A stretch of 64,000 bases of DNA, taken from CAZAMP01 sp964486455 (GTDB lineage Bacteria > Eisenbacteria > RBG-16-71-46 > CAZAMP01). Position 1 is the first letter of the stretch. Every line of letters starts with the position of its first letter. The notes beneath the pieces are model-generated. The model saw only the letters and a program-made list of their open reading frames with translations, ran no database searches and was not told the origin of the DNA. A program made the translations under genes and the position numbers. Location: NCBI GenBank assembly GCA_964486455.1, contig CAZAMP010000014.1, positions 1-64,000 of the forward strand, written 5' to 3'. Below are positions 33,201 through 42,887 of this stretch, piece after piece.

Positions 33201-34965
33201 CACCATCCGTTTCCGAAGAAGCGACCTGCCCCCGATCCAACTGCGCAGCCAAAGGCTCGAGCTTGGCAGTAAGGTCTTCTAGCCCATCGACGACCACCGC
33301 CAGCTTGCAGCTCGCTTCGAGATCGACACCATTCGCGAGCGTGTATGCCAGGTCCTCCAGCGTGAACGGTTGCTGATCCTCGGTCACGAAGTGCACAACG
33401 CGCCGGACGCGTTCGGCGAGGGCCCGAGGTGTCGGGCCGCAGAACACGAGCAACTCGGAAGGTCTCTCCAGGTTCGAACAGGGAGGCCTCGCCAGGGCCG
33501 GTTCGCTTTCCGCCACACTCGGTTCGATCGCGGAGCCCGGCACCGAGACGCCCGCGGCCTTGCCGGTGACCACTTCCTCCAGAATGACGTGAGAGTTGAT
33601 GCCTCCGAAGCCGAACGCATTGATTCCCGCGCGACGGGGCGAGCCGCCGGGAGCGTGCACCCATGCGCGGGGGGCTGTGTTCACGTAGAACGGTGCGTCC
33701 GCAAGCTCGGGATGCGGCGAGTCGCAGTGCAGGCTGGGTGGAAGAATCCTGTTGCTCAACGAGAGCGTGGTCTTGATGAACGAGGCGATGCCCGCGGCCG
33801 GCATCGTGTGCCCGATCATCGATTTCACGGAGCCCATGACCCGGGTCGCGTAGCGGCTCTTGCGCCTTCCGAAAACCGACTTGATGGTTTGCAGCTCGGC
33901 TGCGTCTCCGGGGGGCGTACCCGTCCCGTGGGCTTCGAGATATCCAATCGTGTCCGGATCCACGCCGGCATCAAGGTACGCGTTTTCCAGAGCCTGCACC
34001 TGTCCGCGAGACGAGGGTGCCAGGATTGCCGTGTCGGCTCCATCGCCCGCGCTGCCGGCTCCCTTGATGATCGCATAGACGCGATCGCCATCGCGGCGTG
34101 CGTCCTCCAACCGCTTGAGAGCCACAGCGCCCGCGCCCTCTCCGATCAATAGGCCGTCGGCGGATTGATCGAAGGGACGTATGCCGCCGCTGGGAGACAC
34201 GGCCATGATCTTGTCGAACATGTACCAAAACGACGGGACCTGGGTGAAGTTGATGCCGCAGGCCAGTGCCAGGTCGCAGAGATCCTCGCGTAGACGTCGC
34301 ACCGCCTGTTCGACCGAGATCAATGAAGAGGCGCACGCCGCGTCCACGATGTAGGCCGACCCCTGAAGATCGAGGCGGTTGGCTGTTCGGCTGGCGACGA
34401 GATTGGGGATCGCCGTGACCAAGGCGTCGATGTCGCGTTCGGGCAGGCTTGCATGCATGTCCGCGACGAACGCGTCAAGATCGGACGGGCCGAGCATGGG
34501 AAACTGACGTCCAATGTAGCGCCGCAGGCGGTCGATCAAATCCGCGCGCAGGAAGATCTCCATCACCTTGTCGCTCATGTATCCGCCGCGGCCGACGATG
34601 ACGTCGGTGCGGGATCGGGCGGGGTGATCCTCGCCAATGCCCGCGTCCTTCAATGCGTCGTCGATCACTGCGAGTAGAATGAACTGGTCCGCGTCTCCGC
34701 GTCCGGCCACCGAAGGCATGACCTTGTAGCGCAGGGCATCGAAATGGAAGGGTGTGGGGATGAACCCGCCGCGCCGGCAGCCGATGTGCGCATGGTGGTC
34801 CGGCGGCAATTCCAAATTGCGACTGCCGGGCCATCGGTCGTGAGGAAGCTCGCGAATGGCGTCGATACCGTTGGCGATGTTGTGCCAATAGCGCGCCAGA
34901 TTCGGGGCATCCGGGAAGACGCACGCCATGCCGACGACGGCAACGTCCCTGCTATTGCTTGTCAT
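30250..34965 (-). CDS. Multidomain polyketide/PUFA-like synthase: KS-AT-DH-PPTase
   Basis: ATG 34965 overlaps the stop of the upstream synthase gene (4 bases), giving 1571 residues; a GTG at 35007 is less likely. Domains in order: KS (about 5-450) with IVDAACASSLISVEQ (active Cys), YLEAHGTGTPPGDAAEL and GSVKSMIGHTMPAAGIASF (two His). AT (about 640-950) follows with MLCGLSLGDVSALCASG (GxSxG) and PVHTPLVGKEKRR. A PKS-type double-hotdog DH (about 1050-1330) has HAFIGDHHPRPLRKRFPVVP (HxxxGxxxP) and DPVALDGTGQLL. The C-terminal Sfp-like 4'-phosphopantetheinyl transferase has GIDVEILNAD and MRVWCAKEAASKALATGLGG. No ACP lies in this protein, so it should act on the ACP of its partner, which the PPTase can activate. 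Confidence 0.85.
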   Translation of the reverse strand: MTSNSRDVAVVGMACVFPDAPNLARYWHNIANGIDAIRELPHDRWPGSRNLELPPDHHAHIGCRRGGFIPTPFHFDALRYKVMPSVAGRGDADQFILLAVIDDALKDAGIGEDHPARSRTDVIVGRGGYMSDKVMEIFLRADLIDRLRRYIGRQFPMLGPSDLDAFVADMHASLPERDIDALVTAIPNLVASRTANRLDLQGSAYIVDAACASSLISVEQAVRRLREDLCDLALACGINFTQVPSFWYMFDKIMAVSPSGGIRPFDQSADGLLIGEGAGAVALKRLEDARRDGDRVYAIIKGAGSAGDGADTAILAPSSRGQVQALENAYLDAGVDPDTIGYLEAHGTGTPPGDAAELQTIKSVFGRRKSRYATRVMGSVKSMIGHTMPAAGIASFIKTTLSLSNRILPPSLHCDSPHPELADAPFYVNTAPRAWVHAPGGSPRRAGINAFGFGGINSHVILEEVVTGKAAGVSVPGSAIEPSVAESEPALARPPCSNLERPSELLVFCGPTPRALAERVRRVVHFVTEDQQPFTLEDLAYTLANGVDLEASCKLAVVVDGLEDLTAKLEPLAAQLDRGQVASSETDGVFFGEVVSRPPGSVAAFFPGLAFPGLIGNYPDHLMTLCAHHPRLRDVFDLVDARDSHPDDPLPTSFLLQPPAHLSEEERKRLRERFAIVAPLVSVTASDEPVHPEERLLSAMGMLASNWAGWRLLEPLGIPVGMLCGLSLGDVSALCASGMVDFDDVVPRMLKYLDLDSYQKLRFSDTGRWAFIGTTEERLATLLEGIKNIHIAVYQSKETLIVGGPEKEINDLVRVAREQEILAQALPFPPVHTPLVGKEKRRFLAMEGKTPKLRKPQITVYSTITASPIPNDLKKLRSALASNFTHAVRFWNTVERMYEDGARVFIQVGTGTLAANIRGSLDRKDVICVALDVDYRDPITQLNRLCGTLFAAGVPMNLTGLFEARQPRELPLDAPRDPAEKSKGTVPLVLYYPPLHVQGSSPASTQPSTSKVETDGQVRSAAGSPLVGRVVHFEPGRKIVHVRRFDLNEDLFLEDHAFIGDHHPRPLRKRFPVVPLTMTLEMLAETGACLAPGRLLLGFEKVHARKWIALDDIDVLDVRVEAEVVSTEEDLVEIQATVLVDDDVSASTTVRFGTRYRQTLDLGFTELTNPHALPMTAERLYLERHTFHGPRFQCVSALETRGDQGIMGELEVLGPDTLFRNTDHPHLMFDPVALDGTGQLLASIFFDRGVDMLPVSIETIEFYRTPPPPGTRVPARAEITDFNFDERRIVGNMEVQDGQGRVWFRVAAWQDILFRYGKPLLLFRRMPTQRAVSQELAVPDRQDDAIAMVLPRSLLRDAAPDRFARFALDGTEWEEFVQLEGGLRKMREWLMGRIVAKDTARTWLARRTGEAMLHPILVNVANDPNGRPVLELPDGHGTAPFVSITHKDRIAAAAVSSSPVGIDVEILNADNDLRLDDFATATEVRRIAEIGGDGDPEWVMRVWCAKEAASKALATGLGGRPKAFVVDRVESDGTMVVRHGQPPQEIHVATWCSNGNVFALASLCAELAARS

Positions 34966-37900
34966 GTGAGTGACTCGCGGGCTTCCGCGATCGCCTGAGG
35001 GGTGCACGCGAGGACGACCTCCGGATCGCGAACCTGCAGAGAAAGCTCCTGCATGAACGAGCTGTATCCTGCATCATTCCCGATCAGTCGGATGCCGCGC
35101 TGATGATACGCATTGCGGAGTCCTTCGCTGACCATGCCTCCATCCCAGGGGCCCCAGTTGATGGATACCACTCTGCCGGGCCACTTGCGGCTGAGGTGAT
35201 CGGCCAGCTTGTTCAGGAACTCGTTGGCCGCGCTGTAGTCGGTCTGGCCCGCATTGCCGAAGCGCCCGGACACGGATGAGAAGAGCACCAGGAATCGAAG
35301 GTCTTCCGGCTTCAGCTTCTTCGCCAGAACGAGTGCGCTCTTCACCTTGGTCTCGAACACCCGTGCGATGGACCCTGGTGTCTTGTCACGAATCATTCGG
35401 TCTTCGGTGACGCCGGCACCGTGCAGAACGCCGTCCAAGCGTCCGAAGCGGCGGTAAACGTCGTCGATCAGCTCGGCAAAGGCAGCGCTGTCGCGCACGT
35501 CGACCGCATGGTATGCGACCTCTGAGCCGGCCTCGCGCAGCTCCTCCAGATTGGCGCGGATCGCGCGCTGCTTGAGTATCTTCTGCAGCTCTTGCTCGAT
35601 CTCGGCCGGGTTGGCGGTCTCATCAACGGTGCGCACGAGTCGGATCATTGCGGTGCGCAGCTCTGCCTCGTCCTCGAGGTCGCGGATCTCGGACGGTTCG
35701 TCTTCTGATCGGGATAGGGGAGAGCGACCGACAACGATCAGGCGATTCCCGGTCTCGCGGGCCAAGCGCTTGAGCAGCTCCGCCGTAATCCCGCAGGCGC
35801 CGCCCGTCGCGAGCACAACCGATTCGGCATCCAACGGCAGGTTGAGCGGTAGCCCCGACGTTACGATCCCGGCGGCGGGTTCGGACGAGTCAGCCGGTTC
35901 TTCGGCCAGCTCGAGTTTCCATCGCCCCTGATCGTCGACACCGATCTCCATGTTCCCGTCCCAGGTGGCGATCTCCTCGATGAGTCTCACCATGAGTGTT
36001 TTGGAATCGGTCTCGGGGTCGAAGTCCACATTCTTGACCCGCACGCCCTGCCACTCTCGCGCAAGGCTCTTGCAGACGCCAAGGCTGCCGGCCTGCGCGA
36101 GCGGCAGCTCTCGACCTGACCGCAGCCCGAAGCGTCCATCCAGGGATGTGACATTGATCAGCCAACCGGGCTCCCGCTCGCCGTCCGAGCGCAAGTCGTC
36201 CTCGAGCGTTCTGGCCACGTTGATCAGACACTGAACCAGCTCGAGTGCCGGCTCGTGGCCGTTCACCCCGCACTGAGACATCGGCGGAGTCAGAGGCAGC
36301 AGGTTGATCAGTGCGGCGATGCGGGCATTCTCCGGTCCTCGAACCTGGTCGACGAGCTCACGAATGGCTTTGGGATCAGAAAGATCGACGCCGTATCTCT
36401 GCAATCCCATTTCACGGGTTTCTCGGCCCGGGATCAATTGCACGACGCGGTGACCGCCGGCACGGAGTGCGGCCTGCATTGACGAGGCGAGCTCGGGCGG
36501 ATCTCCCAGGATCAGGATGATCTCGTCGGTGGGAAGATGGTCGAGGTTGCCGACGTCGGCCCCCTTCCCGGTGACGACCGCGGGCACGGGGCGCAGGACG
36601 AGGCGTTCCACCGTGGCGCACGGGGTGATCTCTTCTTCTTCCTCGTCATCCACGGTGGGTCGCGGCGGCGCAGGTTCGGTCTCCTGCTCGTCGTCGAGCT
36701 TTGCGCTCGCAGTCCCGGTGACGAGCTGCTCACGACGCGCGGAATAGTGTTCGACTATTGTCCGCAGCGTCTTCATCTGTGTGAGTTGAACGAGAAGCTC
36801 TTCTTCGTCCTGCTCCTCGTCGGTGAGGATTCGGTGGTACTTCCGGAGCGCGCTGAATATCTCCATGGTCTTGATGGAATCGATGCCCAGCCCGGCTTCT
36901 AGCTGCTCGTCCAGATCCAGCATATCCTCGGGGTAGCCCGTTCGACGGCTCACCTCGGCCAGCAGGTCTTGCTGGAAGCACTCGGCGCTGGGTAGTTCCT
37001 CGTCGGCCGCTCCCGATGTTCCGGCATCGACCGGCTCGTTCACCGTTGGCACATCGCTCGATACGGCCGCCGAGAAGTCTCCGTCAGGTGACTCGTAGAG
37101 CTCCGGATCGATTTCCGGAAGCTTCAGCGTCGGGCGATCAGACGGCAGCAGTGGCGCCGGTGCGACGGGCAGAGAGCTGTCCAGCGAACGGTCATGCTCG
37201 GCGGTGCGCCTGCCACGCTCCAACGAGTCCGCCATGCGTCGCCGAGTGTCCGTCGATCCGCCCAAGAAGCTGTCGATGACGCGCTCCTGCATATCCAGGA
37301 ATCGTTCACTCAGACGCTGCTGCTCCTTCTGCAGATCGAGCCATTTGTTCATGGCGTCCTGGAGATGGGCCACGATCGGTTCTACGTCGGCACGTCCCGT
37401 TGGAGTCTCGCTCATGGACGGAGCTACTTGCTCTGCCTGTTTCGGGCCGGATCGACTCGCTGGGGCCTGCGCGGCTCGTGTCTGTTGTTCGGACTGGGCG
37501 GGTCGCGAGCCCTCGGGGCTCAGACGCTGCTCCGTGGGCTGAGGTTCGCTCCGCCGGCGACACTCGGTGAGGTAGACATCCAACGGCACGTCCTGAAGCC
37601 CACGCCGCTCGAACCAGGGCGCGAGGTCGACGCGCAGCCCGACGCTGAACGTCCGCGCGAGCAGGTGCGCGAGCGGCGACCAGCTCGGTTGCCCGGGTTG
37701 GTCGAGCGCGATCGCCGTGTGCGGCTGGTCAGCCAGGATGCGTTCGACCAGGCCAGTCAGAATCCGGCCGGGGCCCACTTCCAGGAAGACCCTCATCCCG
37801 TCGCGGTACATCGCACGGATCTGGTCCGCGAAGCGCACCCGTCGGGCGAAGTGAATCAATATCTGCTCGTGGATCGAGCCCGCATCCGACGGATAGGGTT

Positions 37901-40900
37901 CCGCGCTCACGTTGCTGTAGACGGGGATCCGCAGCGGTGCCGTTTTGGTGGCTTCGAGGTATTGGCCCAACGCGCGCGACGGAGCTTCCATGGCCGGTGT
38001 GTGAAACGCCGCCGACACGGGGACGCGGCGAACGGCAAGCTTACGGCTGGGAAGCCGCTTGATCGCGTCGTCGATCGCGTCAAGAGGGCCGGCGACGATT
38101 GTTTGGTTAGGCGCGTTCACGTTGGCAACGAGGACATCGATTTTCAGCTCATCGATCGCCGCCTGCGTCTCCTCTTCGGACGCCGCGACAGCCGCCATGC
38201 CGCCCGGGTGGTCGCGTGCCGCTTCGTGGACCATCTTTCCTCGAAGCGCCGAGAGTCGCATCAGGTCCGGCCGGCTCCAGAGACCGGCAACGCAAAGCGC
38301 GACATACTCGCCGTAGCTGTGGCCTGCGGTCACCGCCGGCGTGATGCCGAAGCGGCTGAGCACATCGCAGGCGAAGAGATCGACCACACCCAAGGCGGGC
38401 TGGGCGATCCGAGTGTCGTCGATATCCGACCGGATCCGCTTGGTGCTCTCCTTGTCGAACACCGGTCGAGGGAAGATGTACGACGACAGCGTCCTCGGAA
38501 GCTCGTCGGCCAGGAGACGGTCGGCGTCTTCGAAGAGCTCCCGACCGAACGGCCCGTACTGAACCAGGTCTTTCAGCATTCCCGGGCGCTGCGCGCCTTG
38601 TCCGGGGAAGAGGAAGCAAACCTGCTTGGGATCGGCCGCCGGCGCGGCCGAGAGGTAGAGGCCGCTCGCCTCATGAAGCTCTTCTCCGTTCGCGGCTGCT
38701 CGCCGGGCTCGGTCCAGCTTCCCGATCAGGTCATCCACGGACGTGGCCACAATCCCCAGACGGACCTGGCCCTCGGCGATCGGCGCGCCCGCGTCCTCGG
38801 TCTGTTCATCGACTCGACGACTGCCCGGCTTGTGTGAATCGAACACCGACTCGCCCGGGCCTGGCGAACCGGCCGTGCGTTCTGCGGAGTGGATCGAGCG
38901 AGCGAGTTGCGCGAGATCCAGGTCGGATTGACCGGTCAGCTGGCTGTGAAGCACGTCGAGATCGGCCCCGAGACGTTCATGCGAGTCCCTGCTCCAGAAG
39001 AACAGCTCTGCGGGCCGCGGTGTCAGATCCAGGGCAACGTCCTCGAGATAGTCCCCACGATACTCCTCCAGAAGCACGTGGAAGTTGGTCCCGCCAAAAC
39101 CGAAGGCGCTGACGCCGGCCCTGCGAGGCTCGTCGTCGTCGCCCGTGAACCATGGCCGCGTCTCGCTGTTGACGAAGAACGGACTGTCTTCGAATCCGGC
39201 CCGCTTGTTCGGAATCTCGACGTTGTTCGTCGGGGGCAGGACCTTGTGGTGAACAGCCAGAACCGTCTTGACCAGAGAGGCGAGTCCGGCCGCCGCCTTG
39301 GCGTGGCCGATCATCGACTTGACCGAGCCCACCGCGCAGAACGGTTCCTTCCACCCGGAGGCGCCGAACACATCCTTCATGGCGGCGATCTCGGATTTGT
39401 CCCCAACCGCGGTTCCGGTGGCATGTGCTTCGAACAGCGAGACTGCGGAGGGCTCGACCGCCGCGTCCTCGAGCGCCCGTCTGATGGCGAGCGCCTGACT
39501 GGCGTCGTGAGGCGCGGTGAGGCTGCGGTTTCGCCCGTCGCTCGAGCTTCCCACGCCACGGATGACCGCGTAGATGCGATCGCCGTCGCGTTCCGCGTCG
39601 GCGAGCCGCTTGAGCACGACCGCCGCGATACCCTCGCCCATGACGATGCCGTCCGCGCGATCGTCGAAGGGGCGGACCGTGCCGCTCGGTGTCAACGCGT
39701 GTGTTCTTGCAAAGCACATGTACGTGAAGGCGTGGTTCGTGCCGTCCGCCGCGCCCAAGAGTGCCATGTCGCAGGCTCCGGAGCGCAGCTGTCCCACCGC
39801 CGTGTACGTGGCGGCCAGAGATGCCGCACACGCGGCGTCGACGACGAAGTTGGGCCCCTTCAAGTCCAGGCGGTTGGCGACGCGACCCGAAAGCACGTTG
39901 CCCAGGAGTCCCGGGAACGTGTCCTCGGTCCACCGAGGCAGCTTGGCCCTCAGATCGTCCGTGATTGCCTGCCGAGTCTTGTCGTCCATGTCGTCCAGCC
40001 GCGCGAGGTAGTGCGGGATCATGGTGCGGAAGGCGTAGTCGATGGCGATGTCGTTGACGCCGCCGGCGCCGACGATGACAGCCGTTCGGTCTCTGCGGAA
40101 CGGACGCTTGTCGTAGCCCGCATCACCAAGCGCTCGTTCGCAAACCTGCAGGAGCATCAGCTGCATCGGGTCGATGCTGGTAACCGCGGCCGGGGGGATG
40201 CCGTAGTCGACCGGATTGAATCGAACCTCATCGAGAAAGCAGCCCCATTTCGAGTACAGCATGTCCCGAGCAAGCCTGTCCGGGGAGTAGAACAGCTCCG
40301 AGTTCCAGCGCTTGGCGGGGACCTCGCGCACCGCGCTGAACCCGTTCAGGATGTTTTGCCAATAGGAGCGCAGATCAGGACTCTGAGGGAATAGGCACGC
40401 CATGCCGATCACGGCAATGGGTTCGCGTTGCGGCGGCTTGCGACGCTCATCTGGTTTCGGTCGTCGGCTCTCCGCGAAACGCTCGGTGGCCTCGGTGCCT
40501 CGAACGCAAACGTCCTCGTGCAGTTCAGCCATGGTCACGGTCTCACGGCGGAGCCGGGCAACCTCGCCGATCATGAAGAGACCCTCGCGGCGTTGGACCG
40601 CCGGGCCGACCGTAGCGAGCTTCCCCTTGGGTATCGTCACGCCCCGCGCCGCGTTCTTGGCTGCCTTGCGTTTCAGACCTTTGGATGCGAGGCGGAGCCG
40701 GCCCATGTTGAGCATTTCCAGCTCGAAGCGGGCCTCGTCGCCCGAGCGTCCTTCGCTGACCAGAGCGCTCTTGCGATTCTCGAACTCTTCGGCGAACGGG
40801 CTCCGTACGCAGCGTGTCGCGTGACCGACACCGGACTCCAGGAGCACCGTCTCGCGACAGTCGACGGCCTCCTCCTGGTACACGGCGGAGATCGCGCCGC

Positions 40901-42515
40901 AGTCGACGGCTTCCTGAGTGAAGAGATAGGCGGTTCCCATTAGCACGCCGATCTTCATCCCGCGCTCGACGAGAGGAACGGCCAGGGTTTGTATCATCGC
41001 CGATGAAAGGGCGCCGTGGATCCCTCCCGCGTAGAGCACATGGACGTTCTTCGGATCTTTGATGGGAGCATCCAACAGCACGTCGATCGCGCTCTGCCAG
41101 AGCGTGAAGCTGGAACGCGGTCCAACGTGTCCGCCGCATTCCCGACCCTCGAAGATGAACTTGCGGGCGCCCTGCTCGAGGAAGGTTTCGAGCAATCCCG
41201 GTGACGGCACATGAAGGTAGGTAGAGATCCCCTCGTCCTCCATCGCCTTGGCCTGGCTCGGGCGACCCCCCGCGATGACCGCGAAGCGGGGTCCGAACTC
41301 CCTCACTGCCTCCAGTTGCTCGTTCCGGAGCTCGGGTGGCACGAATCCCAGGATGCCGATCCCCCAGGGACGGTCTCCCAGAAGTCGCTTTGTCTCGCCG
41401 AGTAGCTCGCGGACCTCGGGGCCCCGCATCAAAGCAAGGGCAAGAAAGGAAAGGGCACCATTGTCAGCCACGGACTTGCAGAATGGCGCGAGGTCGCTGA
41501 CCCGCGTCATGGGGCCCTGGAAGATCGGAAAGCGTGTGCTGACGTCGGTCGCCAAAGGGCTTTCGGGTGCCAGAGCCTTCTGGCATGGGGCGGTGAGCGG
41601 ATTGTGATCGCTCGCTTTCCGAAAGGCCTGGAGGATCCCACCGACCGTGACATGGCGTCCGGCCAAACGGGCCGCGAACGCGACGCCCTGGCCTAGGGGG
41701 ATGGGGCCGGTCGGCTTGCCGTCGCCGCGTGCCCGCCACCATCTATCGCACAATGCCTGTGCACCGGCGTCTTCATCGGCAAAGGTCTCGTCCAAGCGGC
41801 CAAACACGCGCACCTGGACGCGCGAACCCCCCAGACACGTAGTTTCGCTGCCGTCGAGCCGGCCGAGTCGCGTCTTGTCATCGTCGGAGATCGGTGACTC
41901 CCGGGCGAGCCACAGCTCCTCGCCGAGGACGATCCCCGCGGCTCCCGCGAGGTTTGCCGCAGACGCTGTGTCGGGACCCCAGGCTCCCTGCACCCAGTAC
42001 GGTTTGCCGACATCATTCGCGATCTGCTGCAGCAGCACGAAGGCCGATGTCGGGCTCACGCGCCCTCCGGCCTCGTTGGCCTTCAGCACGATGCCGTCAA
42101 AGCCGATGCGCGCCGCGTCGCGCGCGCCGTCGACGTCGTAGGCCTCGGCGAAAACCCGGCTAGCGATCGTTCTGCCCACATACAGGGCAGCCTTTAGTGC
42201 TGTTTCGTCATCGAGACCGGCGACAAGCAGGTAGGGAAAGTGCGATCTAGCGTCATCAGCGAGGAGCGCGGGCGTGCGGTCGGGTGATCCGAGTGTGTCC
42301 CAGCGAATGCCCCAGGTCTCTTTGCCCGCGGCGAAACTCGCCAGCCGCTCGACCATCGCGCGGCGGGTGGCATCGTCGGAGCCGAATCCCAGGTCGAGGA
42401 GTCCGATTTCACCCGCTCGGACCGCGGCCACTGCCAGGGCCGGGTCGCACAGGTGCGGCGGCGTCACGACGATGATAGACGAGCCATTCATCAGCGCATT
42501 GATCCACGACGGCAT
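34962..42515 (-). CDS. Multidomain polyketide/PUFA-like synthase: NMO/ER-KS-AT-ACP-KR
   Basis: The frame is open to 42707; conserved sequence begins near MPSWINALMNGSSIIVVTPP, so ATG 42515 is preferred (2517 residues), though no strong ribosome-binding site decides it. Residues about 1-690 are two TIM-barrel-like parts of the nitronate monooxygenase/PfaD enoyl-reductase type (FPIFQGPMTRVSDLAPFCKS, GRECGGHVGPRSSF). KS (about 700-1130) has FVVDAACAASLAATYTAV, FEAHATGTAVGDKSE and GSVKSMIGHAKAAAGLAS. AT (about 1300-1620) has GHSYGEYVALCVAG. A single ACP lies at about 1870 with GLGIDSIKTMEIFSAL (Ser is the PPant site). KR (about 2225-2500) has ATGGACGITAELLKRL and FSSVSGRFGNAGQTDYSAA. With the next gene it supplies a full reductive set. 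Confidence 0.85.
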   Translation of the reverse strand: MPSWINALMNGSSIIVVTPPHLCDPALAVAAVRAGEIGLLDLGFGSDDATRRAMVERLASFAAGKETWGIRWDTLGSPDRTPALLADDARSHFPYLLVAGLDDETALKAALYVGRTIASRVFAEAYDVDGARDAARIGFDGIVLKANEAGGRVSPTSAFVLLQQIANDVGKPYWVQGAWGPDTASAANLAGAAGIVLGEELWLARESPISDDDKTRLGRLDGSETTCLGGSRVQVRVFGRLDETFADEDAGAQALCDRWWRARGDGKPTGPIPLGQGVAFAARLAGRHVTVGGILQAFRKASDHNPLTAPCQKALAPESPLATDVSTRFPIFQGPMTRVSDLAPFCKSVADNGALSFLALALMRGPEVRELLGETKRLLGDRPWGIGILGFVPPELRNEQLEAVREFGPRFAVIAGGRPSQAKAMEDEGISTYLHVPSPGLLETFLEQGARKFIFEGRECGGHVGPRSSFTLWQSAIDVLLDAPIKDPKNVHVLYAGGIHGALSSAMIQTLAVPLVERGMKIGVLMGTAYLFTQEAVDCGAISAVYQEEAVDCRETVLLESGVGHATRCVRSPFAEEFENRKSALVSEGRSGDEARFELEMLNMGRLRLASKGLKRKAAKNAARGVTIPKGKLATVGPAVQRREGLFMIGEVARLRRETVTMAELHEDVCVRGTEATERFAESRRPKPDERRKPPQREPIAVIGMACLFPQSPDLRSYWQNILNGFSAVREVPAKRWNSELFYSPDRLARDMLYSKWGCFLDEVRFNPVDYGIPPAAVTSIDPMQLMLLQVCERALGDAGYDKRPFRRDRTAVIVGAGGVNDIAIDYAFRTMIPHYLARLDDMDDKTRQAITDDLRAKLPRWTEDTFPGLLGNVLSGRVANRLDLKGPNFVVDAACAASLAATYTAVGQLRSGACDMALLGAADGTNHAFTYMCFARTHALTPSGTVRPFDDRADGIVMGEGIAAVVLKRLADAERDGDRIYAVIRGVGSSSDGRNRSLTAPHDASQALAIRRALEDAAVEPSAVSLFEAHATGTAVGDKSEIAAMKDVFGASGWKEPFCAVGSVKSMIGHAKAAAGLASLVKTVLAVHHKVLPPTNNVEIPNKRAGFEDSPFFVNSETRPWFTGDDDEPRRAGVSAFGFGGTNFHVLLEEYRGDYLEDVALDLTPRPAELFFWSRDSHERLGADLDVLHSQLTGQSDLDLAQLARSIHSAERTAGSPGPGESVFDSHKPGSRRVDEQTEDAGAPIAEGQVRLGIVATSVDDLIGKLDRARRAAANGEELHEASGLYLSAAPAADPKQVCFLFPGQGAQRPGMLKDLVQYGPFGRELFEDADRLLADELPRTLSSYIFPRPVFDKESTKRIRSDIDDTRIAQPALGVVDLFACDVLSRFGITPAVTAGHSYGEYVALCVAGLWSRPDLMRLSALRGKMVHEAARDHPGGMAAVAASEEETQAAIDELKIDVLVANVNAPNQTIVAGPLDAIDDAIKRLPSRKLAVRRVPVSAAFHTPAMEAPSRALGQYLEATKTAPLRIPVYSNVSAEPYPSDAGSIHEQILIHFARRVRFADQIRAMYRDGMRVFLEVGPGRILTGLVERILADQPHTAIALDQPGQPSWSPLAHLLARTFSVGLRVDLAPWFERRGLQDVPLDVYLTECRRRSEPQPTEQRLSPEGSRPAQSEQQTRAAQAPASRSGPKQAEQVAPSMSETPTGRADVEPIVAHLQDAMNKWLDLQKEQQRLSERFLDMQERVIDSFLGGSTDTRRRMADSLERGRRTAEHDRSLDSSLPVAPAPLLPSDRPTLKLPEIDPELYESPDGDFSAAVSSDVPTVNEPVDAGTSGAADEELPSAECFQQDLLAEVSRRTGYPEDMLDLDEQLEAGLGIDSIKTMEIFSALRKYHRILTDEEQDEEELLVQLTQMKTLRTIVEHYSARREQLVTGTASAKLDDEQETEPAPPRPTVDDEEEEEITPCATVERLVLRPVPAVVTGKGADVGNLDHLPTDEIILILGDPPELASSMQAALRAGGHRVVQLIPGRETREMGLQRYGVDLSDPKAIRELVDQVRGPENARIAALINLLPLTPPMSQCGVNGHEPALELVQCLINVARTLEDDLRSDGEREPGWLINVTSLDGRFGLRSGRELPLAQAGSLGVCKSLAREWQGVRVKNVDFDPETDSKTLMVRLIEEIATWDGNMEIGVDDQGRWKLELAEEPADSSEPAAGIVTSGLPLNLPLDAESVVLATGGACGITAELLKRLARETGNRLIVVGRSPLSRSEDEPSEIRDLEDEAELRTAMIRLVRTVDETANPAEIEQELQKILKQRAIRANLEELREAGSEVAYHAVDVRDSAAFAELIDDVYRRFGRLDGVLHGAGVTEDRMIRDKTPGSIARVFETKVKSALVLAKKLKPEDLRFLVLFSSVSGRFGNAGQTDYSAANEFLNKLADHLSRKWPGRVVSINWGPWDGGMVSEGLRNAYHQRGIRLIGNDAGYSSFMQELSLQVRDPEVVLACTPQAIAEARESLT

Positions 42516-42887
42516 CCGCACGGCCGCTTGGACACCAGAATTCTCATTTCCCAACAGGAATAGGGTCGAAGCTCGCTTGCTCCGCCATTGCCGATCAGCA
42601 AATACCGTGTCATGAAGGCCGCCATCCTCCGGCCGAGGTGTTGTCCACAACTGAGCATTTCGATCGACAAGACGACGGGCCCATACTACTGCCCTTTGCG
42701 GCCCCATGCGAGGTCAAGTTACTGTCACTTGAAGGGATGGGCTCGGCACAGGGCGGGCGGGCCCGGGCTCGGTCAGGGGGCAATCCCGGGCGATCGGTCA
42801 CCTTGACCCTCTCTCACGTGCGGCGATAGAATAGCTCGCTCCAATCGGAAAAGGCCTTTCCCGTATCCCGTATCCACTGGAGGTCTC
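42516..42887. other. Divergent region between the PKS operon and the peptidase operon
   Basis: About 370 bases. The PKS frame stays open as far as 42707, but that part lacks family resemblance and has weaker coding bias. A promoter for the peptidase genes is visible at 42803-42832. No repeat or RNA gene is seen. Confidence 0.4.
42803..42832 (+). promoter_or_regulatory. Candidate sigma-70-type promoter for the M16 peptidase genes
   Basis: ttgacc and tagaat (five of six consensus bases each) lie 18 bases apart, about 55 bases before the GTG start of the first peptidase gene. Position and quality are good, without experimental support. Confidence 0.5.

Noticed and set aside
37194..40394. Long plus-strand open frames antisense to the PKS gene (547 and 501 codons)
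   Set aside because: They have no recognisable domain and are mirror frames of KS/AT coding sequence.
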